Assembly (NCBI RefSeq): GCF_026151205.1
Contig: NC_087081.1
Span: forward strand, 8,427,246-8,491,245
Length of the DNA stretch: 64,000 bases
Origin: Bolinopsis microptera
Taxonomy: Eukaryota > Ctenophora > Tentaculata > Lobata > Bolinopsidae
Direction of reading: 5' to 3'
The notes beneath the pieces were generated by a model. It was not told where the DNA came from and searched no databases. It saw only the letters and a list, made by a program, of their open reading frames with translations. A program made the position numbers and the translations under genes. Position 1 is the stretch's first letter; every line of letters begins with the position of its first letter. Of this stretch, positions 27,248-37,551 are shown piece by piece.

Positions 27248-27480
27248 AGTATTATCTCATATGCTGTCTCGTCTCGTTTTACTTTTCCAAACCCAGCTGG
27301 CATTTAAGCGTATCATTTTGACTCATATATCATCTTACACCATCCTCCACCAATCACTCTGATTTCACCGGCAACCTTCCCCAAGGTTGCCACACCCCAG
27401 AGGTAGGCAGAGCATCTCAATGCTATCCTCTCGTGGGCTATCTTGGCCCAGCCTCTCTTAAAAAAAAAAAAAAAAAAAAA

Positions 27481-27545
27481 GTGCGCGGCCTTATCGCGAC
27501 GGTTTATTAAATGAAATGACGATGAGGATCACGAAGTGAGAGAAG
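27481..27545 (+). repeat. Palindromic repeat, 3' part, split by LINE-1
   Basis: It starts with the second target-site copy and continues with a degenerate version of the palindromic family's right half: ATCG..., a GAAATGACGATGAGGATCACG block and GTGAGAGA, comparable with 28800-28875. The LINE therefore inserted inside an older repeat. Confidence 0.55.
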
Positions 27546-28109
27546 TCAATTTCATGTTTAAATGCTTGTACATAATTACTCGCAATGAGCTCATTGATTG
27601 ACCGTGACGATGTCAATATTTTTAAAGTACATTATAATTACTACGATAAGGTGGTTAAACTTAATGCATCATATAATGCATCATATCCAATATCATGGTT
27701 GCATCGTTTGCGTTGCATGCATGTTGCAATAATCAATATTTTTGATGCGCGGCTCAATTATAGTGCAACAAGCTACATGTTGCATGCACAATTTGTTTTG
27801 GTTAGAAAAACAATTTGGTATTAAATTCAAGATAAAATGTTTGACATTTAATTAACGGGTGCCCAGAAAGCTTTACTGCGCTGGGCCGGGCCTAACTGCT
27901 AATTTGAATCGGATAGTCAAAAATATATACTTTCGGTTTTTCATGCAAAATGTTCACCGTGTAAAAATAACCCTTTCTCCCCAACAGAAAAATCATGGAC
28001 ATTGTAGATTTTGAGTTATTATAAAATCTCCAAAAGAGTCTCATTTTTGCCGATTAAACGTTTGCAACTTTAATTTTGCGGATTCCTGTTATGTCCTCTG
28101 CTTGGCTTG
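27546..28109. other. Intergenic DNA, no gene seen
   Basis: AT-rich, with a TTGCATG/GCATGCA-rich patch at 27695-27790. The 79-codon frame at 27585-27824 has no identifiable family. Nothing further is supportable. Confidence 0.5.
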
Positions 28110-28196
28110 TTATACGTTGTATAGTATGACCTGCTGCGCACGAGTGCGCGACTCCCCCTATAGTGAAACGACCGTGGGGGTCACAACGTGATACAA
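28110..28196 (+). repeat. Palindromic MITE-like repeat, copy A
   Basis: Contains GTATGACCTGCTGCGCA, the hairpin GCGCACGAGTGCGC and the conserved block TATAGTGAAACGACCGTGGG with TCACAACGTGATACAA. Family order: terminal GTATGACCCGCCGCGCA, hairpin, CTCCCC, TATAGTGAAACGACCG, GGGGTCAC, CGTGATACAA. Confidence 0.75.
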
Positions 28197-28370
28197 TGAT
28201 TGGCTAAATTATGTTACGTGCTGGCTGCTTAAAAATTGGAATGTGCCACGCGTGCAAATAAATTAATGTCGCGCGAGAGCTCATTAAGCCATTTGCTTAA
28301 ATTAAACCACTGCACCTTCTGTAACATGGCCAGCCAGTAAGGTTTGCTAAGTGAAACTTGTAAAGAATTT

Positions 28371-28482
28371 TCATACGTTGTATGACCCGCCGCGCATTTG
28401 TATCAGGTTGAGACCCCCACGGTTGTTTCACTATAGTGACGATACATGGGGAGCCGCGCACTCGTGCGCGGCGGGTCATACA
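28371..28482 (-). repeat. Palindromic MITE-like repeat, copy B with both ends
   Basis: The inverted 17-mer GTATGACCCGCCGCGCA occurs at 28380-28396 and, as its exact reverse complement, at 28466-28482. Between them lies the family core in minus orientation (GACCCCCACGGTTGTTTCAC and GGGGAGCCGCGCACTCG). This is the best evidence that the family is a terminal-inverted-repeat element of roughly 100 bases. No open frame. Confidence 0.75.
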
Positions 28483-28489
28483 CACAGAA

Positions 28490-28768
28490 GTGCAAAGAAA
28501 CTGCCACAAACTGCTACAAATTGCTACTAACTGGCACTCACTGCTACAAACTGGCACTGACTGCTACAAACTGCTACTAAATGCTGCAAACGGCGCGCGA
28601 ATGCATGGGCGCGATTGCAGCAGTTAGTATGTAGTAGCAGTTTGTGGCAGTCTGTGCCAGTTTGTAGCAGTTAGTAGCAGTTTGTGGCAGTTAGTGCCAG
28701 TTTGTAACAGTTTGTAGCAGTTTGTAGCAATTTGTAGCAGTTTGTGGCAGTTTCTTTGCACTTTGCTC
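28490..28768. repeat. Decamer foldback (giant hairpin)
   Basis: The left arm, 28490-28590, is an array of decamers such as CTGCTACAAA and CTGGCACTGA. The right arm, about 28615-28768, is the inverted array TTTGTAGCAG/TTTGTGGCAG. The outermost GTGCAAAGAAACTGCC (28490) pairs with GGCAGTTTCTTTGCAC at its end. The central 25 bases are GC-rich and contain GGCGCGCG. Palindromic repeats B and C flank it in opposite orientation, so the inverted structure spans about 28.38-28.87 kb. The unit is about one helical turn. No coding potential. Confidence 0.85.
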
Positions 28769-28773
28769 CTCCT

Positions 28774-28875
28774 GAGTACAACGTATGACAACCGCGCACG
28801 AGTGCGCGGCTCCCCTGCATCGTAAGAACGATAAACTTAGCGAAACGACCGTGGGGTTCACGACGTGAGACAAAT
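28774..28875 (+). repeat. Palindromic MITE-like repeat, copy C
   Basis: TACAACGTATGACAACCGCG, the hairpin CGCGCACGAGTGCGCG, GCTCCCCTGCATCGT, then AGCGAAACGACCGTGGGG and TTCACGACGTGAGACAA. It is inverted relative to copy B and forms the outer right arm of the foldback. Confidence 0.75.
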
Positions 28876-28919
28876 ACAATTTGCTTTCAAATATGCAAAA
28901 CTGTTAACGAGTCCAACCC

Positions 28920-29146
28920 GGCGCGTGTTGACGGATGTTACTCGTCTAAATTTCTTCGAAGTAGCGCGCGCCGCTTTCTTCTCGAAATGTTATGGCAAGT
29001 GCTACGAAGTAGCGCGCGCCGGGTCAGACCATTAACATTGGTCAAGGCGTGTGGTTTGATTTACTGGGCCGCGCTCAGCCTGTCATTCCGCCTAATCTCT
29101 ATTTATTGTTTACCAACATTAAAGCCTGGGGTCCTCAGGTAAGGTT
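28920..29146 (+). repeat. Mosaic repeat modules shared with 56.9-57.5 kb
   Basis: Module 1 (about 28976-29045) holds CTCGAAATGTTATGGC, GCTACGAAGTAGCGCGCG and ACCATTAACATTGGTCAAG; it recurs in the same orientation at 57420-57501. Module 2 (about 29061-29142) holds ACTGGGCCGCGCTCAGCCTG, TCATTCCGCCTAATCTCTAT, CCAACATTAAAGCCTGGGG and TCCTCAGGTAAG; it recurs inverted at 56909-56990. No frame or terminal repeat defines a single element. Confidence 0.75.
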
Positions 29147-29383
29147 TGATAGGTTTTATAAACCTACAAATTTTAAATTTACAGAAACCCAGGAAACATA
29201 ATTTGACAAGGAGTTTGGCTCACCGGTCACTTAATGTCACTTGGCTTGTACTATCTCTAATTGGGTATTTCGTCACAAGTCATGCGACTCGATATACATA
29301 AAACCAATACAACGAGCAGTTTAAAGACTTTCGGTTTCATTTTTAAAAGCATCACTTTGACAAAGCATAACTCGCCATCAACC

Positions 29384-29420
29384 CCCCCTCCCCCCCCCTC
29401 CCCCCTCCCCCCCCCCCCTC
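29384..29420 (+). repeat. Poly(C)-rich tract
   Basis: About 37 bases of C broken only by single T residues. Such tracts can form i-motif or G-quadruplex structures. The run lengths are prone to sequencing error. Confidence 0.8.
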
Positions 29421-29429
29421 TTTGCAGCT

Positions 29430-31133
29430 TCTCGGCTATCTCATCTACCCAGGAAACCTTACCGGCTAGCGATTTACTACAGGGTGATCGCCTTTTCACA
29501 GCTTGTTGATCTCCGCGCGCGCTCGTTAGTTCATTGCATTTGCACGCTTCAATTATTCCAAGAATGCAATTGTACCACGCACCACGTGATACGATTCAGC
29601 CAATCAGAGAACAAGAATCTGCAAAGTTAAAGCTGCGCAGTTTTATAATAAGGCCTAAAATATGACTTTTCGCGATAATTCAAAATCTACATTGTTTTGA
29701 ATTTTCCTCCTGGGGGAAACTTTATTTTTACAAGGCGAACATTTTGTTGAAAACCAGACTTTTCTATCTCTTTTACTTCCGAAGTTAGGCCCCTACCGGT
29801 AAGAGTCCTGGGAATAAATGATATTGTAAATCAAGCAAAAAACTTTTTTAATGCAAATTTTGCACAAAAAACACGCGCAGCTACTTGATTCACGATTTCA
29901 ATCATTTGCAACTCGGCGAGGTCCAGTAGTGCATTTCGCCGATCTACTGTGATCGCGAGAAAAATTATTTGATGCGCGGCGCGGTCCAGTAATGCATCAC
30001 GCTACAAGCAGCGACCAATCACAAATAAAAGCAACGTGCAGCAGTTTTTCAAAAGGTACAAAATAAATTAAATTTGCTTCCCGGCGAATTTATGTTTATT
30101 ACATTTTTAAATATTTTTGACATACCGATCGCGATTACCCAATATAAACTAATTTTTATTCTCCAAGTGAAGCATCATATTCCTTCGCGCTAGTAGCGAT
30201 ATACAGTCGATCTTCGAGATTGTTCTAAAAGGGCCCCCGACAGTTGATCGAAACCAACTTCAATCGATGTATTTTCGGGCGCTGATTCCGAATCACCCCC
30301 ATGACATATCACATAAAGTTAAAATACTCCCTTGACGAGATATTGGCGAAAAACTGTTTCGATCACGTGGTATGACCGTATAAGAAAGTTGATATAATTT
30401 CTCGTTAGGGTTAGGGTTTCAGCTTATGCTTTTGTTAAGGCTAGGATTGAGTTAGGGTTAGGATTGGGATCAGATTAGAGGATTAGGGTTTCGAATAGTC
30501 GTTTAGGGCCAGCTAGAGAACAGGTTGAAAAAGTCATGTGACAGTCGAGTGTAGAGTGATTAATAATCATCCGCATGATGGTTGTAGGTTTATAACCTAC
30601 CAGGACGCGCGCCGAGTTGGACTCGTCGACGGTCCTGATATATTTGAAGCAAATATTTTACGAGTATCACCCGTTAACATAATGGCCATGGTTATTATAT
30701 ATCAGATGATCTACTGATAGAAACTTTATGCTTGAAAATGGATATTAATCTCACAGCTCACTGCAGATCATAAATATATGACAACGGAAGAGAGAAGAAA
30801 ACGTTCAATTTCAAAAATCAATTTATATAATTGGGATATTAATTTCAAACATGAGACCCCTCTATTAGAAGTCTCGTACAACCTCATCCCTGCCCCGATG
30901 ATGGAGTAGATGTGTTTTGAAATTTTATGTGTATATAGCTGATTGTTTAAAGTTCAATACAAGATTAGCCTTGCTAAAAGTCGCCTGAAAAGGGCACTTC
31001 TAAAGCTGCAACATGCTTATAATGATTCAGCATGGACCTCAAGCGATTATGACATAATGCAGCTATCATTTGAAAACAATCCCCTTCATCAAATTTAATC
31101 CATTGTTCTCGGCCCACAGGTTCCTCCTATTAA
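29430..31133. other. Intergenic DNA with diverged repeats
   Basis: No gene seen. 29885-30010 resembles 57590-57780 (GATTCACGAT, TCGGCGAG-like, GCGCGG..CCAGTA..TGCATC, GCTACAAG), another shared mosaic piece. 30405-30510 has degenerate TTAGGG-like motifs. A CCAATCAGAGA box with CACGTG is at 29582-29610. Confidence 0.5.
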
Positions 31134-31214
31134 ACAATTTTTGATTTTGGTAAATGAGTGCTGACTCCACCACCTATGTATTTAACCTAATATTTAGTGT
31201 ATTACAGGTAGACA
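31134..31214 (+). repeat. 81-bp direct repeat, left copy
   Basis: Identical over 81 bases to 36814-36894 in the same orientation (begins ACAATTTTTGATTTTGG, ends TTACAGGTAGACA). Flanking bases differ on both sides, so the repeat boundaries are sharp. It brackets the minus-strand LINE. Confidence 0.9.
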
Positions 31215-33110
31215 TTGACTTAGGTAGGTATTTTTTCTCTTAGGAAAGAAAAAATTTAGGAAAGAAAAATTTTTATTTACCACAAAACAATCAATACATA
31301 ATGTTATATTCATAAATAAATTCAAATTTCAATTTCAAACACATATACAGTACGCCGCGCACACAGCCACAATTTAAAATTGTTCAGAAATTCGTAGGTC
31401 AGCTGTAGGCGCCGCGCACATGATCTATTTAATTGTTATCTTACAATACATGTCAATACATATCTTACAATTACATGTCACATTTCTTAATTTCTAGAGC
31501 CAAAATTTCAGAAGCAAAATAATTTAAAAGATATTTCTGTCGTTCACGCAGTACAGGCCGTGAACACTGCGACCTAATTAATATAATAATGGAGAGATTC
31601 CAAAAAACCGCGCGCTCGTTATTTGTGATTAAATTGAGTGCGCGCCACTGTCAACCGCAGTACCGCTCAAGCATGAGGTACTAAGCGGTACGCAGTTTTG
31701 CGTGAGGCGTAGACATTTGTAGCACACGTTTCATTCAACTAATCCATTATGTGACATGTAATTATATTAAAGCAAAAAGAATATTAATTTTAGTAATAAT
31801 TGACGTAAACATATGTGTTTAAATAACATCTATAATCTAGCGAGTTACTAATACCATTTGTTTGTATTATTGATTATATATGTTTACACTAGCCTATATT
31901 ATGATGGAGATATACATTGCATTATATAATTGCTCCAATATTCAACACTGCTAAACAACAAATACCTACTCGCCCATCGATAAAGCAGTCGCCAAAACAA
32001 AGCTCAAAGTTAATATATCCTCGTACTTCGTTTTGGAAACTGTAGAATTCCAATAAATAATTAGTGTTTCAATTGTGTATTCGATGGGCAAGCACTCGCC
32101 ACTCGAGGCCGAGACAAACGGCACCAGCTCCGCCCTGCAACCATGAAGTAATGTAAGCAGTAAGGCGGGGCGGTGGTGTGCGCCGTTTATACGGCCCACA
32201 GCACGAGACATTTTGAGCTCCAAGACTTAAGACTATCAAAGTCCCGAATTAAACATAGCGACTTACCATCGTCAGCCATCAAAAATTTAGAATTTGTATG
32301 TTATAAACTCTACACCTGCTATCATATACACCTGCTAATCAGTATAACATGTAATTTAGTTTGTTATTGGCTAAATTTTCAACTCGATTAAGCGATGCAG
32401 ACGGATGAACTAGGCTTCTCCTCCGTCAAAAACACAATGAGAGGGGGTTGTGGAAGGACACGAACACTATTCGTTAACTCGTACCCCGGGTACCCCCTAG
32501 AACCGTGTCCCATCAGAGAGAGCCCATCACCCGTCAGATCGAAAACAGTGTTTTAGTTTTGATATATGCTGTACCAATTACAATAAATGGTAAGTCAAGG
32601 CTGACGTTGGTAGCAAAATATAAAGTGACACGTCACAACAAAATAACCACTACACACTACACACTATATATACGCTATAACTATTGTACACAGTACACAG
32701 TATAACTTAAATATAAAATATAAACAAGTTACAAGAGACAAAAGGGTTTACAGAAGAGTTTTACATCGGCTCAGCACCGCCAGGACATTGGCTATACACG
32801 TGGATCAATTAGTTTGATTTGGTATGGCTCGACCGGGAAAGTGGTCGAAATTAGTGCTCTTAATGAGTCATCACTGTCGTCTGAATATTAGAGCGGGAAC
32901 TTCCCAAGTTTCGGCCGACAACGCGCACAGCATCGGCGCGCAATGCTATGCGCGTGCCCATATTACTGTGTCATTCGGCGGTTGCGCTCAGCGTAACTGG
33001 GAATGAGTTGTATGTTGTTTACCTAAATTCAAGCATGGTATTCATAGATAAGCTTGTCAGTCAGTAAGTGCTTAAGTGGGAATAACGGGCAAATGAATAT
33101 CACTTCATAA
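31215..33110. other. Putative LINE-2 3' region, no gene seen
   Basis: Low-complexity AT-rich DNA with islands of CGCG (31350-31410, 31600-31720). No conserved domain in the short frames at 31966-32223 or 32824-33006. It is either the LINE 3' UTR or unrelated DNA between the direct repeat and the LINE coding region. Confidence 0.4.
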
Positions 33111-36100
33111 TCAGAATTCAGTGAAATTTCTGTCACACCACTCAGTTCCATACCGGTTTTGAGCTCTTAGAAGTGACTGTTTAAGTAAATTCTTGACAGA
33201 TCCGCATGTGGAGGTGAAATTTAACGGGCCAAATTTACGGAATTCGTTCCAAAGCCATGCAGATTTATAAATAAATTGATTAGTTGGAGAGGGTGTAATG
33301 AACAGATTATCTTTCCTATTTGATATGTTGAATAAGTAGTATAACGAAATTGGTACTCGTGACTTAATGATCTTGAAAAGTTCCATTAAACAACGGTATC
33401 GGTACAGGTTCTCTGTAACAAGTAATTCATGTTTTGTGAATAGAGGCTTAGTGGACTCTTTAACATAGAATTCAGATCCTAGACGTTGAGAATTAATTGG
33501 TCTTGCTCTAGCACATGTCTTGAATTTGTCTACATAAGCTTCAAAGTCTCCAAAGAGAATCCTGATACACTTCTTTTGAGTAATAAATAGCGGTTTTAAC
33601 TGATTATTGGGAATACCTCCCCAGACAGAAATAGCATAACCTAGGTGTGATTCAAAGAGGGAATGATATATTTGCTTATATAGTGATTCTGGTAAGCATT
33701 TCTTAATACGGTAGATACGTCCACAAGCACTTCTTAAATTCTTGTTGAGGGATGATATATGTGGTTTCCAGCTCAATTTATCGTCCATGATTACTCCGAG
33801 AAATTTTGTCTGACTTACACGTTTAATTATTTTGTTATTAATGGACAAGTTTTGGCTATCTATATCGGCATCTAATTCGTTATTATTACGTTTAGAGGGA
33901 GAAAAATACATGTAACAACACTTCTTTACATTAATGTGCAGTAGGTTAACTCCCATATACTTGTTTACGGCCTGTAGTACTTCATTAGCCAATTCGTATA
34001 CTTTATTTCTCGAATCGGCAGCGACAAATATATTAGTATCGTCTGCAAATAAGACAAATTTACCCTTTTTAGTTATATTGCATATGTCATTGATGTACAG
34101 TAGGAAAAGTAGAGGTCCTAATACACTACCCTGAGGGACCCCGAATTCAACCGGTAATTCATCAGATTTGGTATCCAAAACGTTTACAAATTGTTTCCTA
34201 TTAGACAAATAACTAGAGATAAGATTCAGAGCATTTCCTCTTATGCCATAGTTGTTTAACTTTGTAGTTAGTTTACAGTGGTCTAGAGTGTCAAAGGCTT
34301 TTGAGAGATCGATAAAGACCCCTAGGACATGTTGCTTTTTACTAATTAACGATTCTATATGTTCTACAGAGTAGTTCAGTGCATGGCTGGTGGAGTGTCC
34401 TTTTCTAAAGCCGAACTGGTTTTCATGTATTATACCCTTGGAAGTAAGGAAACTATAGAGCCGCTTATATATTAACTTTTCTAGAATTTTCCCGAATACA
34501 GGTAGAGTTGATACTGGTCTATAGTTTTCTAAAAGCTGTTCGTCTTCTTTTTTGTAAATGGGGCTGATTCTCCCAGTTTTTAATTCATCGGGAAAGTGGC
34601 CTTCTTGCATGCATTTATTAAAGTATCTAGCTAAGTACGGTGCAGTAATTTGACACGACTTCTTGATCACATGAATAGGTATGTCACTAGATTTCCCGTT
34701 TTTTAGTTCGTTTATGATCTCTTTAATCTCAATACAGTCACAATCACAAAGAAAAATACTGGACGTAACTGATGTGGGCAGGTAATCAGTAAATGACGGC
34801 AGGGAATTTATTCTTAAGAAGTCACCAGAGTAAGCTTCGTTCAAGTTAGCTGCAATAGAGGCAAAGTATTTATTGAACTCATTTGCAATTACACGCCGAT
34901 TAATCACACGCTCGTTATTTATCACAAAGTTAGGTTTAATCTCACGTCTCTTCTTACCACGCAGTTCATTAATTATCTGCCAAGTTTTCTTACTATCTCC
35001 AGCGCATTCTGTAATCTTAACACCATGATACTTACGTTTTGCAGAATTAATAAGGTGGTTTAATAACTTCCGGTGTGCCTTAAATTCTTCATGACGTGTT
35101 ACTTTATTTGTACAATTAAAACAAAGGGTAAGACAGTCTGCATGGTTGGTTGAAGAGGCGTTGAGGCATTTCTTCTTAACTGCCTTTTTCCACAGGTCAT
35201 AAAGCTCATGTTTTCTATTTATAGAGGCAATCAGGCCTGATGTAATCCATGGATTATTCTTAGCAGTACGTTTAGAACACTTAGGCTGGTTTAGTTTACA
35301 TGCACTGTCTAGTTGATGATTAAATACAGTGAAAAAATTACTGAAGTCTTCTGGTGGATCACTAGTTAATTCATTGTCTAGTACTTCCACAAATTTGTCC
35401 ACATTTTTTGCACAGTAGTCATAGTACTGGAAATAGTTTTGTTCATGAACCTCAGTAGTGACTAGGGGTGAGTTGAATATGTTAAATACAGCATGGTGGT
35501 GACTGATGCAGGTACTAATTGTTCCAGAGCAGATAGAGTTCTCTATGTTGTTGGTGAGTATGTTGTCAATGCATGATTCGTTACATCCTGGTTTATGATG
35601 CGTGGAAGTAGAAATAAGTGGTGATAAACCTAGACCTAGAATAAGGTTTTCAAAGTCTTGAACAAGTTTACTGTTTTCATCATGGAGATTAATGTTAAAG
35701 TCACCTAGTATGTAAACATTCTTTTTTGGGCATGATTCAATAATTTTTCTAAGTTCATTTAGTGCCTCTGAGGAGTCCCCACTAGGAGGACGGTACAGTA
35801 CTCCTACATGTACAGGTTCATCATGTTGAATAGTAATAAATAGGGTTTCAAGATTTTTGGTTACCCATGATAATTCTTCGTTTACAACTCCGTTAAGTTC
35901 GTCCTTTAAGTACAATGCTACTCCACTTCCCTTTGCTTTATTGATATGTTTGTCCTGATAGAAACAATTGTACCCCTCTAGATGGTAGACAGTGCTTTCC
36001 TCTATTCCAATATTGGTTTCAGCAAGTCCAATAATTTTAAATTTTTCGGCTAATCGGTTTAGTTCCATGCTAAAGGCATCAAAATTTGTTTTATTACCAT

Positions 36101-36455
36101 CTATGTTCTGGAAAATCGTGGAGCAGTTGCTTGCAAAACACGGTTTGATATGTGTGTTAAAGTCCTTAATTGTATAGGATCTACAGTTTTCCAAAGCATC
36201 GGACATCTTTTGGATACATGGGTCACAGTCATTAACTTCAGGATCGGTCATTACTTTAAAAGGATTATATTTTTTAGATATGGAATGTTTACACTCGTTG
36301 CAGTAAAAGTTGTCATTGATAACTTGCGCTTTGGAAGGATTAAAACATTTGGCATGGAGAATACTATTGCAGTTAAAACATTCAAAGTGGGGAAGCCCTA
36401 ATCTAATATTCTTCAGACAGTGACTACAAATTTCCTTTTGAACACGATTAACCAT
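33111..36455 (-). CDS. LINE-2 ORF2: PHD finger, endonuclease, reverse transcriptase
   Basis: 1114 residues, uninterrupted, starting at ATG 36455. Residues 10-57 form a PHD-type C4HC3 finger (CSHC, CFNC, HAKC, CNEC). The APE-like endonuclease, about 110-320, shows AETN, YRPPSGDSSEALNE, GDFNINL and CIDNIL, but the usual SDH catalytic motif reads SHH (in CISHHHAVF), which may weaken nicking. The reverse transcriptase, about 590-850, has NYRPVSTLPVFGKILEK, FGFRKGHSTSHAL, FIDLSKAFDTLDH, GVPQGSVLGPLLF and the catalytic FADDTNIF at about 801. There is no RNase H, unlike the LINE at 22.5 kb. PHD plus APE endonuclease points to the CR1/jockey group. The intact frame suggests recent activity. Confidence 0.9.
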   Translation of the reverse strand: MVNRVQKEICSHCLKNIRLGLPHFECFNCNSILHAKCFNPSKAQVINDNFYCNECKHSISKKYNPFKVMTDPEVNDCDPCIQKMSDALENCRSYTIKDFNTHIKPCFASNCSTIFQNIDGNKTNFDAFSMELNRLAEKFKIIGLAETNIGIEESTVYHLEGYNCFYQDKHINKAKGSGVALYLKDELNGVVNEELSWVTKNLETLFITIQHDEPVHVGVLYRPPSGDSSEALNELRKIIESCPKKNVYILGDFNINLHDENSKLVQDFENLILGLGLSPLISTSTHHKPGCNESCIDNILTNNIENSICSGTISTCISHHHAVFNIFNSPLVTTEVHEQNYFQYYDYCAKNVDKFVEVLDNELTSDPPEDFSNFFTVFNHQLDSACKLNQPKCSKRTAKNNPWITSGLIASINRKHELYDLWKKAVKKKCLNASSTNHADCLTLCFNCTNKVTRHEEFKAHRKLLNHLINSAKRKYHGVKITECAGDSKKTWQIINELRGKKRREIKPNFVINNERVINRRVIANEFNKYFASIAANLNEAYSGDFLRINSLPSFTDYLPTSVTSSIFLCDCDCIEIKEIINELKNGKSSDIPIHVIKKSCQITAPYLARYFNKCMQEGHFPDELKTGRISPIYKKEDEQLLENYRPVSTLPVFGKILEKLIYKRLYSFLTSKGIIHENQFGFRKGHSTSHALNYSVEHIESLISKKQHVLGVFIDLSKAFDTLDHCKLTTKLNNYGIRGNALNLISSYLSNRKQFVNVLDTKSDELPVEFGVPQGSVLGPLLFLLYINDICNITKKGKFVLFADDTNIFVAADSRNKVYELANEVLQAVNKYMGVNLLHINVKKCCYMYFSPSKRNNNELDADIDSQNLSINNKIIKRVSQTKFLGVIMDDKLSWKPHISSLNKNLRSACGRIYRIKKCLPESLYKQIYHSLFESHLGYAISVWGGIPNNQLKPLFITQKKCIRILFGDFEAYVDKFKTCARARPINSQRLGSEFYVKESTKPLFTKHELLVTENLYRYRCLMELFKIIKSRVPISLYYLFNISNRKDNLFITPSPTNQFIYKSAWLWNEFRKFGPLNFTSTCGSVKNLLKQSLLRAQNRYGTEWCDRNFTEF

Positions 36456-36460
36456 ACCTG

Positions 36461-36709
36461 TTAACCGTTCCGTCCCCTCCGCTGCAGTGCAGGCGGGCCA
36501 CTAGCCACGTTGCTGTATAGCCGTCCATTGACTTTGCCGATGTGTTTTCTTCTGTCTTCTCCGCCATTTAACCTAATAAATACAGATTGTTTAATGAGTC
36601 CAGCAAGGACTCTTGCCCCTAACTTGTTAAGATGAAGTGTATCAAGTCGACCATGTCTGTCGAATTGTTTCGACCCGGTGATTATAAAGATATTAAGAAT
36701 TTTGTAGAT
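36461..36709 (-). pseudogene. LINE-2 ORF1 remnant, SGNH-esterase-like C-terminus
   Basis: On the minus strand an 82-residue open stretch ends six bases before the ORF2 start codon. It contains ITGSKQFDRHGRLDTLHLNK followed by LGARVLAGLI, which resembles the terminal D-x-x-H-L-N block of SGNH/GDSL esterases. Esterase domains are described in ORF1 of CR1-like retrotransposons. Upstream (36710-36712) is an in-frame stop and no further homologous sequence is visible, so ORF1 is 5'-truncated. The short segment alone limits certainty. Confidence 0.55.
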
Positions 36710-36813
36710 TTATTAATTGTATGACTATTTCCATTATTGAGACATTTTTAATATTTAATTTAAGAGGATTTTTGAAATTTTTATAGGACTGGTTCACAGT
36801 GTGAACAGATTCC

Positions 36814-36894
36814 ACAATTTTTGATTTTGGTAAATGAGTGCTGACTCCACCACCTATGTATTTAACCTAATATTTAGTGTATTACAGGTAGACA
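36814..36894 (+). repeat. 81-bp direct repeat, right copy
   Basis: Identical to 31134-31214. Just inside it, on the LINE side, is the near-palindrome GTTCACAGTGTGAAC (36792-36806). Confidence 0.9.
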
Positions 36895-37551
36895 GTGTGT
36901 ACCATATGTGTACAGATACACGAGTATTCCATAATACTTGCACTTATCTCCCACCCCAGTATAAAAATTGATTCCAGATTTATATATTTTTAAACTGATA
37001 TTTAATAAATGATTAAAAGAACCAATTTTAAAGTTGCCATACTAAAACCTTTAGGTCCAAAAATATACCCATTATGCTCACGGCTGTCACTATTAATGCA
37101 CCACACCGCTACCTCCACTGCACTAAAAGTTATACAATAAATTCTACAATCCTAAATTTGTATCGTGATGGAGACCGGTGTCCATACAAAACATTTACTA
37201 CGTTGCCGTTTGGTGTGAGCAATAGCGAACAGCACGCACACTCCTTTGCCCCGTCAACCTATATCTAATCTATTTAAAGAGTGACAACCATACTACACAT
37301 TGAATTAGGATTCCTTTAAATATCAAATTGATTTATTGTAAACTTGTTTACTCTGTAATGAATGGCATAAAATTGAATTTTGTTAAACTGAATTTTTGTT
37401 TAACTGAATTGGTAGCAATGGACCATTGGTAGCTCTGGTTTGCCAATTTTGACTTTTTGAGTTAAATTGTGAATTTTCAGCAATTAGAAATCATCTCGTA
37501 CTTATGTATCTAGAAGCAATTTTAGATAGTAGATAGTAGATACCCGTCTAA
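36895..37551. other. Intergenic DNA, no gene seen
   Basis: AT-rich. A short TAGATAG microsatellite (37523-37541) immediately precedes the next transposon. The 64-codon frame at 37074-37268 is not recognisable. Confidence 0.5.

Larger units (their letters stand above)
22455..27480 (+). mobile_element. Full-length I/LOA-like LINE with TSD and poly(A)
   Basis: A 5.0-kb insertion bounded by a perfect 12-base target-site duplication, GTGCGCGGCCTT, at 22443-22454 and 27481-27492, with a 3' A tail at 27460-27480. It has a 0.7-1.1-kb 5' region, one long open frame with endonuclease, reverse transcriptase, RNase H and a zinc knuckle, and a 230-base 3' UTR. Intact TSD, tail and frame suggest recent insertion. 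RNase H with an R1/LOA/I-type reverse transcriptase places it in the I superfamily; the clade needs a phylogeny. Confidence 0.9.
31215..36813 (-). mobile_element. CR1/jockey-like LINE-2 between direct repeats
   Basis: A 5.6-kb block enclosed by identical 81-base direct repeats. Reading on the minus strand it holds a remnant of ORF1 (36709-36461), an intact 1114-residue ORF2 (36455-33111) and an unusually long 1.9-kb 3' part. The 3' extreme has a doubled TTTTTCTTTCCTAA-type tail (31236-31270), reminiscent of the short tandem 3' ends of CR1-like elements, and no poly(A). If the direct repeats are target-site copies they are very long. A separate insertion may account for part of 31215-33110. 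Confidence 0.65.

Noticed and set aside
28498-28765. CRISPR or tRNA-like structure in the decamer region
   Set aside because: The decamers have no spacers and form one long inverted repeat; no tRNA boxes fit.
33934-36401. Plus-strand frames opposite LINE-2
   Set aside because: They are antisense shadows of the long minus-strand reverse transcriptase frame.
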